Assembly: GCA_964574215.1 (NCBI GenBank)
Contig: CAZNLR010000003.1
Span: 1-64,000 of the forward strand
From: GCA-2725625 sp964574215
GTDB taxonomy: Bacteria > Pseudomonadota > Alphaproteobacteria > Rhodospirillales > UBA2165
Reading direction: 5' to 3'
DNA length: 64,000 nt
Part shown: positions 17,607 through 25,591 of the stretch, in pieces
Layout: every line of letters begins with the position of its first letter
Numbering within the stretch: the stretch's first letter is position 1
Made by a program: the position numbers and the translations under genes
The notes under the pieces: model-generated
The model's input: the letters and a program-made list of their open reading frames with translations, nothing else
Told to the model about the DNA's origin: nothing
The model's database searches: none

Positions 17607-18317
17607 TTAAAAGGTCGGCACCAGCCTCAATTCGTTGTCGTCGAAATTGAAATGATCGTGGCTGTAATTCCAGGGATCGTTAATCTTGACGATATTGGGA
17701 ACATTCAAAATCAAATCGCCGATCAATTTCGTGGTCTTTTCGTTCCCCGGATCCCGCGCCAACAGACAATTGGGAAACATATCATTGGTCATGGCGATTA
17801 AATGCCAGCCGTTGGATCGGGTAAATTCACGCACCGCGTCGACCACTCCGAAATTCATCTCCCGGGCGGCCGCATTGTTGGTGAAATCGTCACACAGGAA
17901 AAACCCGGTTTCCGTCAATTTCGATTCGTAGGTCATGAGATCTTCCAGAACGCCTTCATAGGTGTGCATACCATCCAGATAGACCCAATTCAGGCTTCCG
18001 CCTTCAAAACTATTGGCCGCCTCCGACGAATAGGTGCGGTGGATTTTTACCTGACCTTTCATCGCTTCCATCGTAAACATCGAACTGACTTGCTTGAAAC
18101 GGCGTTCCTGTTCCTCTTCATCGACATTGTTGTCATCGTCGATATAGTCTTGGCGGTTCTGAAATTCCCACGGATCGATCAAATGCAGGGTTTCGGGTTT
18201 GGTGTCGTTTAATATGCATTTGGAAAACTCGCCTTCGGCAACACCGATTTCGGCAACCGTCCCGCCTTTTGGCATAAATTTTAGAAACTCGTAGCGGCTG
18301 ATGGGCAAAAAGAACAT
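17607..18317 (-). CDS. class I SAM-dependent methyltransferase (Methyltransf_24 type)
   Basis: A 236-residue methyltransferase-fold protein. Motif I VAEIGVAEGEFS binds S-adenosylmethionine, LHLIDPWEF carries the acidic residue that binds the ribose, and LNWVYLDGMHTYEGVLEDL is the characteristic YIDGxHxYxxVxxD block of family 24, seen in glycan and cephalosporin-hydroxylase-like enzymes. Substrate unknown. It starts at an ATG preceded by a GGGG-rich stretch in the minus direction and appears monocistronic. Confidence 0.78.
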   Translation of the reverse strand: MFFLPISRYEFLKFMPKGGTVAEIGVAEGEFSKCILNDTKPETLHLIDPWEFQNRQDYIDDDNNVDEEEQERRFKQVSSMFTMEAMKGQVKIHRTYSSEAANSFEGGSLNWVYLDGMHTYEGVLEDLMTYESKLTETGFFLCDDFTNNAAAREMNFGVVDAVREFTRSNGWHLIAMTNDMFPNCLLARDPGNEKTTKLIGDLILNVPNIVKINDPWNYSHDHFNFDDNELRLVPTF

Positions 18318-18421
18318 AAGGGGTAACTTTCGTTTTCGGACGGACGGCGGATTATTTCAAATTTACCTCGGTTAAGACAACGGGAACTTATCATTGTCCC
18401 GCCGATTAATCATCTATACTG

Positions 18422-18904
18422 CTAGCGACCCTGGCGCCATACCCAGGGATTTTCGAATTTTCCGCGCCACATGCCTTCTTTTCTGATTTGGGCGAATAGC
18501 TCGGCGCGTTTGTAGAGCTCGCCGGTGACCGGGTCGGCCAGCGCCCAACCGTTCATCACCATCTGCTCGTTAACCCGGAAGGGACCGATGATGCAGATGG
18601 CCAGCAGATGTCCTTTTGGTCCACGCTTATCGCCGGTGCATTTCACTTTGCGGTTTTCCAGCAGCCGGGCCAGATATTGCTTGGCCAATTGGCCGCAAAA
18701 TTTGGTTTTTCCTTTACGGGTCGTGCAGGTCTGTTCCAGATCGGGTGCATCGATGCCCAGAAGCTTGATCTTTTCTCCTTGGACTTCAATGTGATTGCCG
18801 TCCACGACCGTCGCTGTGCCTGCCAGGGATTCCGCCCTGGCCGTTTCAGCAGCAGTCGCAAGGGATAGGCAAAATAACGCTAACGACAAAATCAATATTC
18901 GCAT
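18422..18904 (-). CDS. secreted thermonuclease-family protein
   Basis: A 160-residue staphylococcal-nuclease-like protein with a signal peptide (residues 1-24, LILSLALFCLSLATAAETARA). The fold signature VVDGNHIEV...KIKLLGIDAPDLEQTC is clear, and GWALADP near the C-terminus is conserved. In active nucleases a Glu and two Arg form the catalytic site; the first Arg position of the usual RLxGIDAPE pattern is Lys here (KLLGIDAPD) and the usual Glu is Asp, so activity is uncertain. The ATG at 18904 gives the secretion signal; the frame runs 30 codons further upstream without one. Divergent from the riboswitch unit. Confidence 0.82.
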   Translation of the reverse strand: MRILILSLALFCLSLATAAETARAESLAGTATVVDGNHIEVQGEKIKLLGIDAPDLEQTCTTRKGKTKFCGQLAKQYLARLLENRKVKCTGDKRGPKGHLLAICIIGPFRVNEQMVMNGWALADPVTGELYKRAELFAQIRKEGMWRGKFENPWVWRQGR

Positions 18905-19046
18905 CCGTTCGCTATACCGGCTCAAGCCGCAGAGTCCAACAATTTTTACGGTGTTAGCCGTCCAATTCACGCTTATGACCGTCATCACAGCCAAGCGCCC
19001 TGGATTTTGCTAGGTTTAAGTTTCACCGTGAGAAATCGGGAGACGG

Positions 19047-19150
19047 TTTTTCCACGATAAGGGCAAACCGCCGGAAACGGCGGGACGCAAAGTTTCCAGC
19101 CTAAGGCCCCCAGGTTACTGACACCGGGCTAGGGCAGCGGGATTGACGAA
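19047..19150 (+). ncRNA. c-di-GMP-I (GEMM-I) riboswitch
   Basis: The sequence matches the class I cyclic-di-GMP aptamer: CACGATAAGGGCAAAC, then a perfect CCGCCG-GAAA-CGGCGG hairpin with a GNRA loop (19068-19083), GACGCAAAG, CCTAAGG (tetraloop receptor side) and AGCGGG (19136-19141), whose C corresponds to the ligand-pairing C92 of the Vibrio Vc2 aptamer. P1 can form between 19047-19052 and 19145-19150. The P1 5' strand can also pair over eight bases with GGAGAAAC (19152-19159), the ribosome-binding site of the following gene, so ligand binding would be expected to free that site (an ON switch). The aptamer call is strong; the switching mechanism is inference. Confidence 0.9.
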
Positions 19151-19160
19151 AGGAGAAACG

Positions 19161-19322
19161 ATGCTGGTATATTATCTTAAACGCGCCGTATTGGAGTTCT
19201 GGGACGGTTGGAGCGGATTGTTCGCCCCTCTCCCCTACGGAGATCCCTATCTGTCGGTCGTGGTATTGTTCGTCCTGGTCGCAGTTTCGGCAAAATTCGT
19301 CAGCGGCCTGAAAAACTCTTGA
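19161..19322 (+). CDS. 53-residue membrane microprotein under riboswitch control
   Basis: A short open frame starting ATG, ten bases after AAAGGAG, and ending TGA at 19320-19322. The product begins MLVYYLKRAVLEFWDGW and has one hydrophobic helix at about residues 29-48 (YLSVVVLFVLVAVSA) and a basic end. It is the only gene that the c-di-GMP-I aptamer can control on this strand; the next gene is convergent and its end lies seven bases away. I know no family for it. Function would presumably relate to c-di-GMP-controlled behaviour at the membrane. Confidence 0.75.
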   Translation: MLVYYLKRAVLEFWDGWSGLFAPLPYGDPYLSVVVLFVLVAVSAKFVSGLKNS

Positions 19323-19329
19323 TAAGCGA

Positions 19330-20364
19330 CTACATTGCGCTGAGCTCCGGCATGATTTCAGTCGCGAACAAATTAAGCGAGCGTAGGGCGCTTTCCTTGG
19401 GCAAGGTGCCGAAAAAGAATCCCAAAATATAGTAGTTGGCGCCGAGCACATCGAACTGATTTCTGAGCGCTTCCTTCACCGTATCGGGCGTTCCCACGAT
19501 CACCAAACCCTTGTCGATGGCTTCGTTGACATCCTCGAACATGCTGGTGGCGATACGCGGCCCGGCGACATTGTCCCGTTCCAGTTTGGTCAGGCTGGCG
19601 TACCAGTGATCGTAGGCCGGCACGGCAGCGGCAACGGCCTCATCCATGGTCTCGGCGATGACCACATGGCGCACCACACCGATGGCTGTTTCACCGCCGA
19701 AATCAGGGTTCGGCACCAGGGGCCCGCCGCGCGCGGCCAAGGCTTCTTTGTAAATCGCTATGGTGTTCGCAGCCTTTTCCATGGCACCCAAAGTGGAAAA
19801 ATTAAACCCCATATCGCCCGCCCATTTCGACCCGACATCGCTGGTCGAGGCGTACCAAAGCGGCGGATGGGGTTGCTGGTTGGGGCGCAGTTCCATGGGA
19901 ACATTGCTGTAGGAAAAATGTTTGCCGGTATAGGTGAGACGCTCATGGGTAAGACCTTCGGTCACCGCCGCCAGGGCGTCGATAAATACTTCCCGCGAGG
20001 TTTCCGGATCGACATTGTGAAAATTGAGTTCGAAAGGCGAAACCCCGCGGCCGACACCAATATCCAGCCGGCCATGAGACAGGTGATCGAGGATCGATAT
20101 CTCCTCAATCAGGCGTAGGGGAGAATATAGCGGCAGCAGATAGACCAGGGGACCCAGGCGGATTTTTTTGGTCATCCGGGCCACGGCGCCCAGATAGACG
20201 CCTGGTACGGGCACCATATTAAGGGGCGTGGCGTGATGTTCGGCGACGTGATAGCAGTAGAACCCCGCTTCGTCCGCGGCGGCGGCGAATTCCAACCGCT
20301 CGTCAAACTGGGTCGCTAGATCCTTGTCCGACTTATCCACATGATCCCTAAGTCCGAATTTCAT
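19330..20364 (-). CDS. LLM-class flavin-dependent oxidoreductase
   Basis: A 344-residue luciferase-like monooxygenase TIM barrel. Seen are EFAAAADEAGFYCYHVAEHH near the N-terminus, the GPLVYLLPLYSPLRLIEEISILDHLSHGRLDIGVGRG block typical of the family and the later GTPDTVKEAL motif. These enzymes use reduced FMN (or F420) to oxidise organic substrates; the substrate is unknown. The ATG at 20364 follows GGGGGG in the minus direction. It appears to stand alone, ending next to the microprotein gene. Confidence 0.88.
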   Translation of the reverse strand: MKFGLRDHVDKSDKDLATQFDERLEFAAAADEAGFYCYHVAEHHATPLNMVPVPGVYLGAVARMTKKIRLGPLVYLLPLYSPLRLIEEISILDHLSHGRLDIGVGRGVSPFELNFHNVDPETSREVFIDALAAVTEGLTHERLTYTGKHFSYSNVPMELRPNQQPHPPLWYASTSDVGSKWAGDMGFNFSTLGAMEKAANTIAIYKEALAARGGPLVPNPDFGGETAIGVVRHVVIAETMDEAVAAAVPAYDHWYASLTKLERDNVAGPRIATSMFEDVNEAIDKGLVIVGTPDTVKEALRNQFDVLGANYYILGFFFGTLPKESALRSLNLFATEIMPELSAM

Positions 20365-20466
20365 GGAATTGCCCCCCGTTTTTTCTGGTTCACGAATGCC
20401 TTCGGATCGGATCACCAGGAAAGCACGGGAAACCGCCGGAAATCAAGCCTTTCCACTCAACAAGCA

Positions 20467-20489
20467 AAAGCCGCCTAACCGGCGGCTTT
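20467..20489 (-). terminator. intrinsic terminator after the coiled-coil membrane gene
   Basis: AAAGCCGCC (20467-20475) and GGCGGCTTT (20481-20489) form a perfect nine-base stem with a five-base loop. In the minus direction it is followed by TTTT. Confidence 0.8.
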
Positions 20490-20530
20490 CGACCAATATT
20501 CCGGAAATAATACTCCGTCGGGCCTCTCGG

Positions 20531-20854
20531 TTAGGCGCTTTTACGACCACTTTTTTGACTGGAACTTGGCTGCTCACTGGCCAAGGATTTAAGTTTGATG
20601 GTCATGTCGCGGTTTTTATCTTCGATCTCGCTGATCCGTTCTGACAAAGTCTCGATAATGTCCCGGTATCTTTTGATATCTTTCTTGTGTTCATTTAACT
20701 CATGCCGGTTTTCCGTAGCGGCGTCCTTAATGGGTTTGATGTGGGCTTGCAGGAATTCGGTATTCCGGCCCGTTATCATACGGCGGGCGTCCCCCACCAG
20801 CCACATGGCGATCAATGCGATAACAAGCGCCAAGCCTCCAAGTATCAAAGCCAT
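20531..20854 (-). CDS. small membrane protein with coiled coil
   Basis: A 107-residue protein: one N-terminal membrane helix (about 2-20, GGLALVIALIAMWLV), then a long charged helix (about 35-90) with heptad-like spacing (ENRHELNEHKKDIKRYRDII...LSERISEIEDKNRDMTIKL), and a Ser/Lys-rich tail. It probably lies in the inner membrane with the coiled coil in the cytoplasm. I recognise no family. It is on the same strand as the 13-gene block upstream but is separated from it by 118 A/T-rich bases, so it may have its own promoter. Confidence 0.6.
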   Translation of the reverse strand: MALILGGLALVIALIAMWLVGDARRMITGRNTEFLQAHIKPIKDAATENRHELNEHKKDIKRYRDIIETLSERISEIEDKNRDMTIKLKSLASEQPSSSQKSGRKSA

Positions 20855-20972
20855 AATTCCCCCTCTATTTCAAAAATCATCTTAATTACTCTGGAACCGA
20901 GACCAATTCATTACTTCAATTTAAATAGACATGAGATAATTTTAAAGATGGGAAATTAAAAAAAAGTAACGA

Positions 20973-21635
20973 TTAAAAGTTGCGGACGTCGGGCAATGTG
21001 ACCAGCATGCGCCGGAAAGCGTCCTCGATTATTGATGGCAGGACGTCCCGATCACCATGCATTCGGCCGGCGCTAATCGCCGCGGCCCCCAGGGATAGCG
21101 GTGATAGAGGTAGTCCGCCGTCGCCTCTGCCGGCACTATGGGCGGCCCGCCAAAGCGGTTTTTCTCCGGCAACGGAATAGATCGCCATGGCCAGATCAAC
21201 CCGCCGATGTGACCAGATGAATGCGTAATTCTCCTCAATATTGCGAATTTCGAGCCGGGCAAAGTGACGGCAACGCTGCATTTTCGCGAATCGATTTCGA
21301 TCGCCACCATGATTCAGGTCGAGCGCCAAACGGCGCAGCAGCACATCCCGCTCGTCAGGCCCCATGACTTGTTTAAACTTGCCACTTAAATGCCGCGCCG
21401 CCGCCCGCTCTATCATGCGCCGGTGATTGGTTCGCGCCAACCCGGACGATCTTAGAACCACCACACAATCGGGAGGATCACGGTAGAATTCTTTGCTGAC
21501 CAGAAATTCGACGCGGCGGCCGAATGTCTCCAAATCGGCCCGGGATTGATCGGTCGACCGGTAAGTCGTTTGCATGCAGGCCGATAAGCTGACCGTTAGA
21601 ACCAAGCTCAGCACAGATAGGGCAATAATTTTCAT
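20973..21635 (-). CDS. lipoprotein of unknown function
   Basis: A 220-residue protein with a clear lipobox (LTVSLSAC, Cys20), so it should be lipid-anchored. The body contains several Cys and Arg residues and no domain I recognise; the pattern of a region reading VEFLVSKEFYRDPPDCVVVL and a later EDAFRRMLVTLPDV resembles periplasmic lipoproteins that take part in envelope assembly, but this is weak. Last gene of the coupled run that begins at 32546; its start lies two bases behind the stop of the preceding gene. Confidence 0.65.
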   Translation of the reverse strand: MKIIALSVLSLVLTVSLSACMQTTYRSTDQSRADLETFGRRVEFLVSKEFYRDPPDCVVVLRSSGLARTNHRRMIERAAARHLSGKFKQVMGPDERDVLLRRLALDLNHGGDRNRFAKMQRCRHFARLEIRNIEENYAFIWSHRRVDLAMAIYSVAGEKPLWRAAHSAGRGDGGLPLSPLSLGAAAISAGRMHGDRDVLPSIIEDAFRRMLVTLPDVRNF

Positions 21636-21637
21636 AT

Positions 21638-22522
21638 TTATTCACCTTGACTGCCGCAGGGACGGCCCGCCGGACCGCCCCCGGAACCGATTTCGATGTC
21701 ACCCTCCCGGCGTTCCCCATCAACGTTGACGTCAGATAAGAAAACCCGGTTGCCGGAGAGCCGATACCGTGCTCTGAGAGTTCCCGATGATTGGTAACGG
21801 TTCCCGACGATCCGGCGAAGCCCGCCCAGCAACCTTGCGTCCAGCCGGCGTGGAAAAACACGAACGATTTTCCCGGTGGGAAGTAATCCGTGAACGGACT
21901 TTATTTGCCGGGCTTCCCGCGCCTCAACTGGCGCCGGATTGCCGGAAATATGTCTTATAAACAGGGAGAAACGGTCCAGATTCAAATCCCAGGGTTGACC
22001 GGCCTCTGAATTTTCCAGGCTGAAAAGCCGGCCTTTGTCATCCATGATCGCCAGGCGCATGCCGTAGCAGCGTTTTAATAACCCATATAGCCGATTTCTT
22101 TCCTGCACCGTTGCCGGCCAGGCGATTTCAATCACCGGGCCGTCGCCATGCTCCAGCAAACGCAACAAGCTGCGTCCGTCCCGCTCAATTTGCGCGGAAA
22201 TATTGTGGTCTGCCTGAACCTCCGGCTGTTTTGGGATTGTAGTCTCCAACGGCGGTGTGGCCACATCCGTTTTCGACGACGGCATGATCTTTGGAGTTTT
22301 GATAGTGGCTGGTGATGCTATCCCGGGCGGCGGTGGCGGCAGTTGAATGGCAAAATTCGCCAGATCATCCGGGCTTGCATGATGCTGTGGCGCCGGTGCC
22401 TTTGGATGGAATGGGTTTTGGCGGGAGACCGGGTCCTGCCGGGCGAACAGCGCCAATATAAGCCCGCCGAGGCAGCACGACATGAAAAGAGACGCATGTC
22501 GTGGCCACCCGGCGCCGGACAT
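21638..22522 (-). CDS. single-pass membrane protein with proline-rich linker, unknown
   Basis: A 294-residue protein. An N-terminal hydrophobic segment (about 11-28, FMSCCLGGLILALF) is followed by a proline-rich stretch (LPPPPPG) and a C-terminal region of about 180 residues. The layout (short cytoplasmic end, one helix, Pro-rich periplasmic linker, small periplasmic domain) is like TonB or TolA, but no TonB C-terminal motif is visible. The ATG at 22522 is preferred over one nine codons earlier because it lies just behind the previous stop. In the coupled operon with ExbB/ExbD-like genes, a TonB-like role is a tempting inference. Confidence 0.55.
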   Translation of the reverse strand: MSGAGWPRHASLFMSCCLGGLILALFARQDPVSRQNPFHPKAPAPQHHASPDDLANFAIQLPPPPPGIASPATIKTPKIMPSSKTDVATPPLETTIPKQPEVQADHNISAQIERDGRSLLRLLEHGDGPVIEIAWPATVQERNRLYGLLKRCYGMRLAIMDDKGRLFSLENSEAGQPWDLNLDRFSLFIRHISGNPAPVEAREARQIKSVHGLLPTGKIVRVFPRRLDARLLGGLRRIVGNRYQSSGTLRARYRLSGNRVFLSDVNVDGERREGDIEIGSGGGPAGRPCGSQGE

Positions 22523-22526
22523 CGTT

Positions 22527-23012
22527 TTATTGCGCCAACTTATCGGCAAACATCATCTCCATATCGTGGACCAGGCGGTTGAGTTCCCGCCGACGCTGCC
22601 GGGGAGTCATGTTTTTGGGGGTTGCCGGGCCCGGCTTGACGACATCGCCGGTGATTGGAGCAGGCCGGAGCGCTTCAGGCTGCGTTAAAACTTCAACTTC
22701 ACGCTCGGCTTCCAGGGGTGGCGGCGTTTGTGTTGGCGCCTTCTCCAGCGGGCTTTGTTCCGGCTTGTCGATTTTTTCTGCCGATATCGGCGAGTCTCCC
22801 TTGGCGAGTTCGGGAATTGGCAATACCGCCTCTTGCGGTTCAGCCGCCTCACTTTTCAGGGCGGCGACCCGGTCCTTTATGCGGTCGAATTTCTGCTGCC
22901 ATTCCGCCTGACTGGCGGCCGGCAATGTCGATACGGGCGTATCCCCATCATCGACCGCCAGCAAATAAACGATCGCCGCCGCTACCGCCGCGTTGAACAA
23001 TAGGAATTTCAT
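22527..23012 (-). CDS. small membrane-anchored protein with Pro/Glu-rich linker, unknown
   Basis: A 161-residue protein with an N-terminal hydrophobic helix (FLLFNAAVAAAIVYLLAV), a short charged helix (WQQKFDRIKDRVAALKSE), a Pro/Glu-rich linker, and a C-terminal basic-amphipathic helix (RQRRRELNRLVHDMEMMF). No known domain. It overlaps the preceding ExbB-like gene by four bases, which indicates translational coupling. Confidence 0.55.
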   Translation of the reverse strand: MKFLLFNAAVAAAIVYLLAVDDGDTPVSTLPAASQAEWQQKFDRIKDRVAALKSEAAEPQEAVLPIPELAKGDSPISAEKIDKPEQSPLEKAPTQTPPPLEAEREVEVLTQPEALRPAPITGDVVKPGPATPKNMTPRQRRRELNRLVHDMEMMFADKLAQ

Positions 23013-23533
23013 ATTATTTCTCCTTTAGGATGTTTGGACGAATGCCGGACACCGGTTACACCGAGCAGAGCGCGCAGTACGGCGGCGGCAGGCAGACCGA
23101 TGACCGTGGTCATAAACGCCAGACTGAAATGTTCCGTCAGGCCCCGGATGACTCCTTGCACGGTGTCGTGGTTGAGCTCCTGATCCGCCAAGGTTCCGAT
23201 CCCGAGGCTGATTCCCAGCAGGGTGAAGGTCAGCGCCAAGGTGGCGACCCCGTTGGCGGCGTGGAGCCCGCTTTCCAGCCACAAAGCCGCGCCAGGCTCG
23301 TTCTTTGTCCGTTGGCTGTCGACCAGTCGCACCCAGCAAAATAGCGCCATAAAGATCAAGCCCGCCAGGAGACCAATAAACGCCATACCCAGCACCCGCA
23401 TCGCCCAAGACGCGATGTCCGTGATGCCGATTCCCGTCGACGCCGCCGTCAAAGCCAGCGCAATCACCGAAGTGCCCAACAGCAGGCTTAAGGTTCGGGA
23501 AGACGTGGCGGTAAAAGTGAGCAGCGCGTTCAT
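23009..23533 (-). CDS. MotA/TolQ/ExbB-like membrane protein
   Basis: A 174-residue protein with about four hydrophobic segments. The C-terminal half, LTFTLLGISLGIGTLADQ...GLTEHFSLAFMTTVIGLPAAAVLRALLGV, has the spacing and small-residue pattern of the MotA/TolQ/ExbB proton-channel domain, in which two helices contact an ExbD-type partner. It is shorter than typical ExbB (about 240 residues). A candidate ExbD-type partner is encoded at the other end of the same operon (32109-32546). Assignment is by pattern, not identity. Confidence 0.55.
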   Translation of the reverse strand: MNALLTFTATSSRTLSLLLGTSVIALALTAASTGIGITDIASWAMRVLGMAFIGLLAGLIFMALFCWVRLVDSQRTKNEPGAALWLESGLHAANGVATLALTFTLLGISLGIGTLADQELNHDTVQGVIRGLTEHFSLAFMTTVIGLPAAAVLRALLGVTGVRHSSKHPKGEII

Positions 23534-23540
23534 CGCCGCC

Positions 23541-23945
23541 CTATCGGCGCCGCAAGGTCGCCGACATCACGCTTTGGGTGGTGACGCCCAGCTGGTCGAG
23601 CCAGTTATCGAGGATGGATACGTTTTTCTCCACCGCCGAATGTACCAGGAAGGTGAGGTCATAATTTTCGAACGCCCGTCGCACCGTTGGCGTATTGCGT
23701 CCCTTCAGTTTTTTGTCGCGGAGCACCATGCGCTCCAGGTCGATCAGCCGCACCTTGGCACCGGCGATCTTTTCCTGGCGATCCGAGGGTAGAAGGTCAG
23801 GGTCCAGCAAAGCCTCCAGGGTCAGGGCTCTTTCCCGCTCGAGATTTTCCAGTGACCCCGCCTGGGCAGCGAGGGGAAAGACGAGAGCCGCGGTCACAAG
23901 GGTGGAGGCAAAAAAGGTGAAATACTTTTTTGGAATTCTGATCAT
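23541..23945 (-). CDS. periplasmic protein of unknown function
   Basis: A 134-residue protein with a signal peptide (KKYFTFFASTLVTAALVFPLAAQA, cleavage near residue 29). The mature part is helical and highly charged (ENLERERALTLEALLDPDLL, KVRLIDLERMVLRDKKL) and may form a coiled coil. No family recognised. It starts 16 bases behind the preceding gene and eight bases before the ExbB-like gene, within the coupled run. Confidence 0.6.
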   Translation of the reverse strand: MIRIPKKYFTFFASTLVTAALVFPLAAQAGSLENLERERALTLEALLDPDLLPSDRQEKIAGAKVRLIDLERMVLRDKKLKGRNTPTVRRAFENYDLTFLVHSAVEKNVSILDNWLDQLGVTTQSVMSATLRRR

Positions 23946-23961
23946 TTTCTTCTCCGATAAA

Positions 23962-24876
23962 TCAATTGGTTATGAAAAAATCCACAGCCTTGGCGGGACT
24001 GGCCAATCGGCCGGTTGAACCGTCCTTTTCCGCCAATTCATCGTCGAGCGCCTGCTCGGATAGGGCCAAAGCGTCGAGGGCAACCAGTTTGGCCATGTAA
24101 CCGAGAACGGTCTCTTCTTGTTCCAGGACAGCCAATTCGGCCTCCGTATCGGACAGTAACTGCCGGATATATTCCTGCTTCGTCAGCGGTTTGCCGTCGG
24201 CCTGGGCCGACGCGCTCATGCGATGATTTTGGATGCGGCTGACCAGCTTTTCGATGGCCGCAACGTTTTCGGCATATTTGACCGTATACTTGCTTTGGGG
24301 AACGGCGGCGGACTGAAAGAGACGCATGTCTACTTTGTTGAGAGATGTTTCGAATCTTTTCTGCGCGGCATCCTGGCGGCTGATCAGCTCACGCCGGGCC
24401 GGTGTCAGACTTCTTTCCCGACCGGTCAGCTTTTTCATCATGCGGCCGAAGAGACGCCGTTTGGTGAGAAGGTAAGTTCTGCGAAAATCGTTTTTCTGGG
24501 ATACCAGATCGAGATAGGCTCTTTTTTCCGCCAGAAACTGATGCCTGAGCTCGGTCTTCACCTCGCCGTCGGCGCGCTCGATGGCGCTTCGGAGGTCGTT
24601 TAAGGTTTTGGTTTTGAGTCCGGCCTTTTCCTCATTTTTCTGGATCGCCACGCCCAAAGCAGATTCCTGAAAGTCGTGATCAAGGGATTTCTTGAGGTAA
24701 CTGGCCGGCAGCCGGATAAGTTTTTCGCTCGACTTCGGCGACCAAGTGGGATCGCCTTTGTTCGGCGCGGCTGCTGGAACCGGGCCCGAAAATCCAGTCA
24801 GCAGGACAACAGTGACAACGACCACGGCGGCCATTTTGGTTGAATATATTTGAAAGGCGCATGGGCGGTTATTCAT
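23962..24876 (-). CDS. secreted helical protein of unknown function
   Basis: A 304-residue protein with a basic N-terminus and hydrophobic segment (residues about 15-36) ending in a probable cleavage site PVPAAA, followed by an almost entirely helical, charged mature region with heptad-like stretches (EVKTELRHQFLAEKRAYLDLV, RRELISRQDAAQKRFETSL). It may be a periplasmic coiled-coil adaptor. I recognise no family. It is 15 bases behind the upstream lipoprotein gene. Confidence 0.58.
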   Translation of the reverse strand: MNNRPCAFQIYSTKMAAVVVVTVVLLTGFSGPVPAAAPNKGDPTWSPKSSEKLIRLPASYLKKSLDHDFQESALGVAIQKNEEKAGLKTKTLNDLRSAIERADGEVKTELRHQFLAEKRAYLDLVSQKNDFRRTYLLTKRRLFGRMMKKLTGRERSLTPARRELISRQDAAQKRFETSLNKVDMRLFQSAAVPQSKYTVKYAENVAAIEKLVSRIQNHRMSASAQADGKPLTKQEYIRQLLSDTEAELAVLEQEETVLGYMAKLVALDALALSEQALDDELAEKDGSTGRLASPAKAVDFFITN

Positions 24877-24891
24877 CGGACATTCCTCGTC

Positions 24892-25449
24892 TTAATTTTT
24901 TTGCCAATAGCGCAAGCGGCGCAATTCCGATTTCATTTCGCCGCTGACATTGGCGACGGAAAATTCGCCAATCGACGATCTGTCCTGAACACCCAGTAGA
25001 ACTTCCATGGTGTCGAGATAGGATGAACCGTCGGCCAGATGGAGATCATGCCCGGGAAAAACCTTTTTCAGCTTTTGCAACAGGCTCCTGGATTTTGCGA
25101 TATCGCCGCCCTTGAAATAATTCTGAATAGCGAGAGCGACGGCGCGCATGCGCTCTTCCCGGGCAACCTTCGATGCCTCAGGTCCCAATTCGGATTCGCA
25201 TTTTTCGAGCAGACGCGCACTCGCCAGATAGCGGGCCGTCGACGTCTCGGACTTGGCTTTGCGGTCGATTTCCATGGCGTCGTCCCGGCAAGCCCGGTAT
25301 TTCCGCATGGCGGAGATTTCGGCAAACCTGACTTCGCGGTAGCCGATCCCTTCCCTAGCCGTATCCGCCGTGTACATATTGCAAGCCCCGACCACCAACG
25401 CCGTGGCCGCAAGTACCATGATTCTAGGTAGTTTTCGAAGTTCGAACAT
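24892..25449 (-). CDS. lipoprotein of unknown function
   Basis: A 185-residue protein with lipobox LVVGAC (Cys23). The mature part is mostly helical, with a repeat-like region (YLASARLLEKCESELG ... ALAIQNYFKGGDIAKSRSLLQKLKK) reminiscent of TPR-type helical pairs. Lipid-anchored and probably periplasmic. 142 bases separate it from the upstream OmpA-domain gene, the largest gap inside the block, and this gap could hold a secondary promoter. Confidence 0.62.
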   Translation of the reverse strand: MFELRKLPRIMVLAATALVVGACNMYTADTAREGIGYREVRFAEISAMRKYRACRDDAMEIDRKAKSETSTARYLASARLLEKCESELGPEASKVAREERMRAVALAIQNYFKGGDIAKSRSLLQKLKKVFPGHDLHLADGSSYLDTMEVLLGVQDRSSIGEFSVANVSGEMKSELRRLRYWQKN

Positions 25450-25591
25450 TTCTGTCCCTCCGTCTCGATGGTCATTACGAATTTTCTATTGGGGGTATGG
25501 CGGTCCCAGGCACCGGTTTCCGGCGGGATAAAAATAAATTTTAAAAAAAATCTGCCGGGATAATCGGACCGCCGATTTTGGAGCAGTACCG

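Noticed and set aside
25540..25591. Terminator after the DUF4384-OmpA gene
   Set aside because: AATCGG/CCGATT is a short stem and its T run is about eleven bases away, so it does not make a convincing terminator inside the operon.
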